Positions 58,708 through 64,000 of a stretch of DNA of 64,000 nt are shown piece after piece (position 1 is the first letter of the stretch; every line of letters starts with the position of its first letter). The stretch comes from Enterococcus xiangfangensis. Its GTDB lineage: Bacteria > Bacillota > Bacilli > Lactobacillales > Enterococcaceae. The notes under the pieces were generated by a model. It saw nothing but the letters and a program-made list of their open reading frames with translations, did no database searches and had not been told where the DNA came from. The position numbers were made by a program, and so were the translations under genes. The DNA lies in the NCBI RefSeq assembly GCF_005405365.1, contig NZ_BJDX01000002.1, positions 186,001-250,000 on the forward strand, written 5' to 3'.

Positions 58708-60057
58708 ATGGAAAATCCAAAGAAACAAAGCAGCTTTGAAAAAGTTGAAGCATTTATCCGTAAAACATTGGTTCCAGTTGCCAATAAAGTTGACAACAAT
58801 CCTTACTTGACTGCAATCAAAAAAGGGATGGTCGTAATGACCCCGGTATTATTATTAGGGTCTATCGCAGCGATCTTCCCATCTATTCCTGAATTTATCA
58901 AAACTCAAGCAGTTGCTAATTGGTTTGAAAATTATGGCTATATTTTTGGGATTATTTCAAAAGTTTCATTAGGTTTAGTTGGTTTGTATGCTGTTTTAGC
59001 TATTTCGTATTTTTTAAGTGAACATTATAAACTTTATACCGTCGGCTCTATGATGCTTTCAGCGATCGCTTTTTTGATCGTCGCGATGGATGTCGATAAA
59101 AATGGCAATATCGTTGCCGCTTATCTTGATTCAAAAGGGTTATTCACCGCTATTTTCATTGCTATTATTTCGGTAAAAATTTATCAGTTCTTTACTAAGC
59201 ACAAGTTGGTCATTAAAATGCCAGAAGGTGTGCCAGATTTTGTTTCTAGTTCATTCGAATTGATTACACCAACTGCTGCAATCGGAATCTTGTTTATCGT
59301 GATTCGTGCAGTGACTGACAGTTTATCTGGCGGTGTCTTGTTGCCACAAGTTATCATGGATGTTTTGGCACCAGCAATCGGCAGTCTTGATTCATTATGG
59401 ATCATCTACATCGTATTAGTTTTACGTTTAGTTTTCTGGTTCTTTGGGATCCATTCAGCTGTATTGTCACCAATCTTATCACCGATTGCCGTTCAATATT
59501 TATCAGAAAATATCGCTGCCCATGAAGCAGGTCAACCATTGCAACATGTTATCACAAATGGAACATTGTCAGCCTTTGCCAACTTCACTGGTTCGGGTGT
59601 CACGATTGGTTTGGTTTTAGCCATGCTGATCAGCAAATCGTCACGGTATAGAAAAGTTGGGGCAGTAGGATTATTGCCATCACTTTTCGGAATCAATGAG
59701 CCGATTCTTTTCGGAGTTCCGATTATTTTGAATCCAGTTTTAATGATTCCATTCATTTTTGGTGGCGCACTAGTAGGGATGTTCCCAATGATTTGTATGA
59801 AACTAGGCTTGTTGAACTTCCCAATCTTTGATCCACCATACGTTCCAGTCTTTATGGAAGGATTTTTGACAGGTTTTGACTGGCGCTCAATCATAGTCCA
59901 ATTGATCCAAGTTGCGTTGTCATTTGGCTTGTATTTGCCATTCTTCAAAGTTTTGGAAAAACAAGAATTAGAACGCGAAGCATTATTAGAAGCTGAAAAA
60001 GCCAATTCTGTCATTTCGGATGACGACGAACAATATTTAACAGATATTGATTTCTAG
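58708..60057 (+). CDS. PTS lactose/cellobiose-family IIC component
   Basis: 449 residues with about ten membrane segments. It begins with the family's amphipathic FEKVEAFIRKTLVPVANKVD and contains PSLFGINEPILFGVPIILNP, the sugar-binding region with the conserved Glu. It forms the sugar channel for the IIA and IIB proteins. Beta-glucosides, chitobiose or related disaccharides are usual substrates. The associated genes here are peptidases rather than a 6-phospho-glucosidase, so the sugar is uncertain. Confidence 0.93.
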   Translation: MENPKKQSSFEKVEAFIRKTLVPVANKVDNNPYLTAIKKGMVVMTPVLLLGSIAAIFPSIPEFIKTQAVANWFENYGYIFGIISKVSLGLVGLYAVLAISYFLSEHYKLYTVGSMMLSAIAFLIVAMDVDKNGNIVAAYLDSKGLFTAIFIAIISVKIYQFFTKHKLVIKMPEGVPDFVSSSFELITPTAAIGILFIVIRAVTDSLSGGVLLPQVIMDVLAPAIGSLDSLWIIYIVLVLRLVFWFFGIHSAVLSPILSPIAVQYLSENIAAHEAGQPLQHVITNGTLSAFANFTGSGVTIGLVLAMLISKSSRYRKVGAVGLLPSLFGINEPILFGVPIILNPVLMIPFIFGGALVGMFPMICMKLGLLNFPIFDPPYVPVFMEGFLTGFDWRSIIVQLIQVALSFGLYLPFFKVLEKQELEREALLEAEKANSVISDDDEQYLTDIDF

Positions 60058-60059
60058 CC

Positions 60060-60089
60060 AAAAAAGGACAGTTTCAACTGTCCTTTTTG
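60060..60089 (+). terminator. Terminator of the PTS operon
   Basis: AAAAAAGGACAGTT pairs with AACTGTCCTTTTT around a very short loop. The peptidase genes that follow would then need some read-through or a promoter at about 60095-60110. Confidence 0.85.
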
Positions 60090-60167
60090 CTTTTTCAATT
60101 TAGTATAGCAACAAAAATAATGATCCAACCAAAAGAACAGATTTCGTGGATCAAGAGGTGTGAACAA

Positions 60168-61247
60168 ATGAAGATAGACAAATTACGCGAAAAATTAGCT
60201 GCGAAGGCACTAGCCGGTTTGTTAGTGACAGATAAAATCAATCGCCGCTATTTATGCGGCTTTACCGGATCGAATGGCTTGCTGTTGGTTACTGAAGATA
60301 AATTACGATTATTTGTCGATGGCCGTTATACGCAGCAAGCTCAGCAACAAACAAATGGTGTTGAAATTTGTGAGATTCCTGTAGGTGGGAATTTAGTTGC
60401 GACTTTGCAACCATTCGTCAAAGGATTGACAGTAGGTTTTGAAGCAGGAACAATCGCTTATCAAACATTTACCGAATTACAATCTTTGATGACCGCAGCA
60501 GGTGGGAAATTAGTTGCTACAAAGAATTTGGTTGAACGTTTGCGAATGATCAAAACGGCGAAAGAAATCCAGGCTATCAGACAAGCTGCTGTGATTGCTG
60601 ATCAAACATTGGAGTTGATCTTACCGCTGATTCGCAGTGGAATGAGTGAATTGGAATTAGCTAATGAAATTGATTATCGCAGTAAAAAATTAGGCAGTGA
60701 GGGACCTGCCTTTGAAACGATCGTAGCTTCAGGTGTCCGTACTGCTTTGCCTCACGCGCACGCTAGTCAGAAAAAGATTGCAGCCAATGAATTGATCATG
60801 ATTGATTTTGGCGCGATTTATCAAGGCTATTATTCGGATATCACACGAACATTTGCTTTTGGAGAAGTAGCAGCAGAAATTCAAACGACGTATCAAAAAT
60901 TACTGGCAGCACAAAAACAAGCAATTCAAGCAGTGGAGTTAACGAAATCTTTAGGCGATATTGATCAGCTTACGAGACAAGAATTACAGCAAAACGATTT
61001 AGCACAATATTTCAGTCATAATCTTGGCCATGGAATCGGACTTTCATGTCATGAATATCCTGCATTGGCACCAAAGGAAGCGTTGCTGATTGAAAAGAAT
61101 ATGACCTTTACCATTGAACCAGGCGTGTATTTGGCAGAAGCTGGTTTTGGTATTCGGATTGAAGACGACATCGTTGTAAATGAAGCAGGCCGCGCTGAAA
61201 TTTTGACGCAGTTTGATAAGGAGTGGATGACAATTGACTGCAAGTGA
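60168..61247 (+). CDS. M24-family Xaa-Pro-type aminopeptidase
   Basis: 359 residues from ATG 60168, behind AGAGGTG; the in-frame extension upstream has no ribosome site and overlaps the terminator. The N-terminal creatinase-like domain has TDKINRRYLCGFTGSNGLLLV. The metal ligands of the pita-bread domain are in MIDFGAIYQGYYSDITRTF (two Asp), HNLGHGIGLSCHEYP (His), FTIEPGVYL (Glu) and GIRIEDDIVV (Glu). It removes N-terminal residues next to proline or acts as a prolidase. It overlaps the next gene by 14 bases. Confidence 0.92.
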   Translation: MKIDKLREKLAAKALAGLLVTDKINRRYLCGFTGSNGLLLVTEDKLRLFVDGRYTQQAQQQTNGVEICEIPVGGNLVATLQPFVKGLTVGFEAGTIAYQTFTELQSLMTAAGGKLVATKNLVERLRMIKTAKEIQAIRQAAVIADQTLELILPLIRSGMSELELANEIDYRSKKLGSEGPAFETIVASGVRTALPHAHASQKKIAANELIMIDFGAIYQGYYSDITRTFAFGEVAAEIQTTYQKLLAAQKQAIQAVELTKSLGDIDQLTRQELQQNDLAQYFSHNLGHGIGLSCHEYPALAPKEALLIEKNMTFTIEPGVYLAEAGFGIRIEDDIVVNEAGRAEILTQFDKEWMTIDCK

Positions 61248-62280
61248 TAAATTATTGATGAAACTATCCAACTTAGATGCATTGCCTGGACAAGAAGCTC
61301 AAGTTCAAGCAGCATTGCAAGAAGTGATTCAAGATTCGGCAACTAAAGATGCTTTTGGCAACCTTTATTTTGGTGATTTGAAGACGCAGAAGAAAAAAAT
61401 CGCATTGTATGCTCATATGGATGAGGTCGGTTTCTTCGTTCATCGTATTACAGAGGATGGATTTGTGTACTTCTATCCGATTGGTGGTTGGTGGGGTCAT
61501 GTCATTTTAGGCCAACAAGTAAGGGCAACTTGTCGTAAAAATGGAAATGTTTTAGAAGGAATCGTTGGTACCTTACCTAAAACAAGTCATAAAATGACTG
61601 AAGTTGTTCCAATCAGCGAGATGTACATCGATTTTGGTGCCCATTCAAAAACCGAGCTAGAAGAGGCCGGATTGCAGATTGGTGATATGATTTTACCTAA
61701 TACTCAGGCAAAGAAAAGTTTCAATCAAAAGAAAATCATTGGAAAGGCGCTGGATGATCGGGTGGCGTGCACTGTGATGACACAAGTGAAAAACCAGATC
61801 GATCCGAAAAACATTGAAGTTATCGGGGTCGGCACTGTCCAAGAAGAGGCCGGAACACGCGGCTCAAAAGTTGCAGCAGCACAAGTTGCAGCAGATATTA
61901 ATATCGTTATCGATGTTGCAAATGGGAAAGATACGCCTAAAGCGGCTGAATTTCCCAATCGAATTCAAGGCAATGGACCAGGATTAGTGTTAGCAGACAA
62001 AACAGCGTTAGCCAATATAAAGTTATTGGATTATTGCAAAGCGGTCGCTGAAAAAAATCAAATTTCTTGGCAATATGATCTGCTTGGCGGCGGCGGTACG
62101 GATGCTGGCTCCGTCCAATTATTCGCAGGCAAACCAACGTTAGTTTTTTGTGTACCGGTCCGCTATTGCCATTCGTGGAATTCCATCGTAGAGATTTCTG
62201 ATGTGGAAGAGGCAATCAACTTATTGTCTGCAGTTATCCGTTCGTTGGATGAAGGAGGCGTCGATCTTGAGCAATTTTAA
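61234..62280 (+). CDS. M42-family metallo-aminopeptidase, TTG start
   Basis: 348 residues. The only start that fits is TTG 61234, ten bases after AAGGAG; ATG 61228 is in the frame of the upstream gene. Metal and catalytic residues are seen in LYAHMDEVGFFVH (His, Asp), KALDDRVACTVM (Asp), VQEEAGTRGSKV (Glu-Glu), VIDVANGKDT (Asp) and CVPVRYCHSWNSIVEISDVE (His). It is a tetrahedral-type aminopeptidase for short peptides. Its end overlaps the aminotransferase start by 14 bases, exactly as its own start overlaps the M24 gene. Confidence 0.92.
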   Translation: MTASDKLLMKLSNLDALPGQEAQVQAALQEVIQDSATKDAFGNLYFGDLKTQKKKIALYAHMDEVGFFVHRITEDGFVYFYPIGGWWGHVILGQQVRATCRKNGNVLEGIVGTLPKTSHKMTEVVPISEMYIDFGAHSKTELEEAGLQIGDMILPNTQAKKSFNQKKIIGKALDDRVACTVMTQVKNQIDPKNIEVIGVGTVQEEAGTRGSKVAAAQVAADINIVIDVANGKDTPKAAEFPNRIQGNGPGLVLADKTALANIKLLDYCKAVAEKNQISWQYDLLGGGGTDAGSVQLFAGKPTLVFCVPVRYCHSWNSIVEISDVEEAINLLSAVIRSLDEGGVDLEQF

Positions 62281-63451
62281 GGAGCAACGTTCTCGTTATG
62301 GTACGTATTCGACACAATGGGATTACGTCCAAGATCGATTCGGTGAAAAAGAATTGTTGCCATTTTCTATTTCAGATACGGATTTTATGATTCCTGATGG
62401 TACGATCGATATCCTAGAAAAAGCGGTTACTCGCGGTTTTTTTGGCTACACACGTTGGAACCATTTGGACTATAAAGAAAGTATCAGCCATTGGTTCCAA
62501 GAAGAATTTGCGTGTAAAATTGAACCTGAATGGTGCGTCTATTCGCCTAGCGTGATTTACAGTCTGTCCGTGTGTATCCAATTACTGAGTCAAACAAACG
62601 ATAAAATTGTTACCTTTACTCCATGTTATGACGCTTTTTTTAACTGTATCAGCGGCAACAAGCGCGAATTAGTCACCTTTTCGCTGACAAATCATGATGA
62701 ACAATTCACTATTGATTTTGTTGAATTAGAAAAAGTCTTTGCAGATGTCAAACCGGCCATCTTTTTATTGTGCAATCCGCACAATCCAACGGGACGAGTA
62801 TTTACAAAAGAAGAGCTGACACAACTGATTTCTCTGTGCAATCAATATCAAGTCACAATTATCAGTGACGAGATCCATATGGATGTTCGCCGTCCTGGGA
62901 AAAAACATTTACCGATCGTGACATTTATGAATCAAATCGAAGTGCCGGTTGTTTTGCTATCTTCTGCTTCTAAAACGTTCAATTCTCCAGGATTGGGTGG
63001 CTCGTATGCTGTATTTCCTGAGGGCGCTTTACGAGAATCTTTTTTAAGTATATTAAAAGGACGCGACGGTTTGTCTTCTATTCCATATCCTGCGTTGCTT
63101 GCAACGATGGATTGTTACAACAATCAAAAAAACTGGGTAGCTGACTTGAATCGAACCATTGATGAAAATTTTGCCGAGCTGAAAAAAATGCTAGATACCG
63201 ATCCGCGTATCCGTTTTGTGATTCCGGAAGCAACTTATCTCGGCTGGATCAACATTGAAGGACTGCCTTATTCAATGGAAGAGTTACAAACAGTTTTAGT
63301 CAAACGAGAAAAAGTCGCTATTATGAAAGGTGCGACTTACGGAACAGAAGGGACAAACTATCTTCGCTTCAATCTAGGTGCGCCCAAAGAAAAAATCATC
63401 GATGGTGCAAAGCGATTGATGAATGCCATTAGCTATTTAGATGAACATTAA
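62267..63451 (+). CDS. MalY/PatB-type aminotransferase (probable C-S beta-lyase), TTG start
   Basis: 394 residues from TTG 62267 behind GAAGGAGGCG; a longer frame upstream lies within the M42 gene and has no ribosome site. The class I/II PLP fold has LLPFSISDTDFMIPDG at the start, NPHNPTGRVFTKEEL in the middle, DEIHMDVRRPG and the PLP lysine in SSASKTFNSPGLGGSYAVFP. MalY/PatB proteins cleave cystathionine or other cysteine conjugates to pyruvate, ammonia and a thiol. Together with the two peptidases this suggests degradation of peptides that contain sulfur amino acids. Confidence 0.9.
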   Translation: MSNFKEQRSRYGTYSTQWDYVQDRFGEKELLPFSISDTDFMIPDGTIDILEKAVTRGFFGYTRWNHLDYKESISHWFQEEFACKIEPEWCVYSPSVIYSLSVCIQLLSQTNDKIVTFTPCYDAFFNCISGNKRELVTFSLTNHDEQFTIDFVELEKVFADVKPAIFLLCNPHNPTGRVFTKEELTQLISLCNQYQVTIISDEIHMDVRRPGKKHLPIVTFMNQIEVPVVLLSSASKTFNSPGLGGSYAVFPEGALRESFLSILKGRDGLSSIPYPALLATMDCYNNQKNWVADLNRTIDENFAELKKMLDTDPRIRFVIPEATYLGWINIEGLPYSMEELQTVLVKREKVAIMKGATYGTEGTNYLRFNLGAPKEKIIDGAKRLMNAISYLDEH

Positions 63452-63454
63452 AAA

Positions 63455-63500
63455 ACAGAGAAGCAAGCCGTTAACACTTGGCTTACTTCTCTGCTTTTTC
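63455..63500. terminator. Terminator between the aminotransferase and the 59-aa gene
   Basis: AGAGAAGCAAGC pairs imperfectly with GCTTACTTCTCT around a loop, followed by T5. It overlaps the last codons of the convergent gene. Confidence 0.7.
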
Positions 63501-63662
63501 GTTCCATTTTTTTGGGCTCCAAATGTTGCCTTCCAGAGCGATTTGTAAACTTTCATTGTCGTCTTCTAATTGTTCAATGTATTTGATTGCTTCTACTACA
63601 ATAAACTGATATTTTTCTTCTGAAATCCCAGCTAATTGTTCTTCCAACCAAGTATTTCGCAT
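63483..63662 (-). CDS. Small acidic protein, 59 aa
   Basis: A 60-codon frame on the minus strand with GAGGTGAAG before the ATG. The product (MRNTWLEEQLAGISEEKYQF, then VVEAIKYIEQLEDDNESLQ) is helical and acidic and ends in a basic SPKKWNEKAEK. I do not recognise the family. It is convergent with the aminotransferase gene. Confidence 0.55.
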   Translation of the reverse strand: MRNTWLEEQLAGISEEKYQFIVVEAIKYIEQLEDDNESLQIALEGNIWSPKKWNEKAEK

Positions 63663-63736
63663 TTACTTCACCTCAAAAGCAGTGTAGCATAGAATTAGTA
63701 GATGATCCGTGCAGGATGCTTGGGAGGAAATGTACA

Positions 63737-63904
63737 ATGGAAGTTAATGAAAGCGTTATTTTAGAGGTGGAAGAAGAGCTGACGGCGATGAAAATTGAAT
63801 TAGAACGTCTGGAGTGCTTGAAATTTTCCAGTGAGTTAAAAGAAGAGCGTATCAAGTCATTGCGCCAAGAAGTCCAACAAGCAGAGCGGTTTTTATGTCA
63901 GTAA
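63737..63904 (+). CDS. Small coiled-coil protein, 55 aa
   Basis: ATG 63737 is nine bases after GGGAGG, favouring it over the in-frame ATG 63716. The product is a single charged helix or coiled coil (VILEVEEELTAMKIELERLE, ELKEERIKSLRQEVQQAERF). Divergent from the 59-aa gene, with which it may share a function or promoter region. No family recognised. Confidence 0.5.
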   Translation: MEVNESVILEVEEELTAMKIELERLECLKFSSELKEERIKSLRQEVQQAERFLCQ

Positions 63905-63990
63905 GCAGATTCATAGCCTTCTGATGTTCTCGATGGTAGACTTATTTTAGAAACAATTTTCGCTTATTTTATCAAACAGGAGGGTTTATT

Positions 63991-64000
63991 ATGACAAATA
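63991..64000 (+). CDS. Start of a gene running off the right edge
   Basis: ATGACAAATA follows CAGGAGGG at a spacing of about six bases. Only three codons (M T N) are in the window, so nothing can be said about the product. Confidence 0.4.

Noticed and set aside
59532..60014. Minus-strand frame of 160 codons antisense to the PTS IIC gene
   Set aside because: It lies wholly within a strongly supported membrane protein gene and has no ribosome site or recognisable content.

Overview
The window is low-GC Firmicutes DNA, most likely from an Enterococcus. The evidence is the AGGAGG-type ribosome sites, a type II-A CRISPR locus with an enterococcal/streptococcal repeat, an LPXTG surface protein with a KxYKxGKxW-like signal, an Mga-like regulator, several lac/cel-type PTS genes and an EF2568-type aminotransferase beside selD. 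Selenium and D-proline reductase genes would suit an E. avium-group species, but the species cannot be fixed from this sequence alone.

Region by region. 1-3.6 kb: the end of a D-proline reductase operon (prdB 3' end, prdD, prdE, proline racemase prdF) and a TSUP-family transporter. 3.9-11.4 kb: a selenium operon (selD, yedF, DUF3343, selB, an EF2568-type cysteine desulfurase, selA, a TudS-like protein, an ECF S component). The tRNA-Sec gene (selC, anticodon UCA) lies at 15.6 kb. PrdB is a selenoprotein in known systems, so these pieces belong together: SelD, SelA and selC make Sec-tRNA, SelB decodes UGA, and PrdB uses the residue. 11.6-15.5 kb: a YxeA-like protein, a BceAB-type ABC transporter and a DUF1622 protein. 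15.7-19.6 kb: a decayed integrated element abutting selC. Its integrase gene carries a one-base frameshift, and cargo genes follow (lipoprotein, PH domain, unknown), each preceded by a hairpin module. 19.7-34.6 kb: housekeeping and stress genes. These include a chloramphenicol acetyltransferase behind a translational-attenuation leader, a cold-shock protein, an Mga-like regulator opposite a repeat-rich LPXTG protein, four UspA paralogues, a MerR/TipAS regulator and several very small genes. There is also a tRNA-like element at 32.4 kb.

34.6-47.8 kb is the most interesting block. It is a catabolic cluster matching the uncharacterised E. coli ygc genes (GlpP-type antiterminator YgcP, FAD oxidase YgcU, Etf pair YgcR/YgcQ, SDR YgcW, FGGY kinase YgcE). 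Here it also has an OpuC-like four-gene ABC importer, a second YgcW paralogue lacking the catalytic tyrosine, an MFS transporter and an RpiR regulator. Two look-alike attenuator leaders precede the MFS gene and the first SDR gene and are candidate targets of the GlpP-like protein. Together they suggest import, phosphorylation and oxidation of an unknown polyol-like or osmolyte-like compound.

48.4-55.3 kb: a type II-A CRISPR-Cas locus with a divergent tracrRNA, cas9, cas1, cas2, csn2 and an array of 12 repeats and 11 spacers. cas9 is interrupted by a one-base deletion in an A7 run, so as written the system should not make full-length Cas9. 55.5-64 kb: a DsrE-like protein, a LicR-type regulator with a lac/cel PTS (IIA, IIB, IIC), then an M24 peptidase, an M42 peptidase and a MalY-type aminotransferase coupled by 14-nt overlaps and TTG starts, two very small genes, and the start of a further gene at the right edge.
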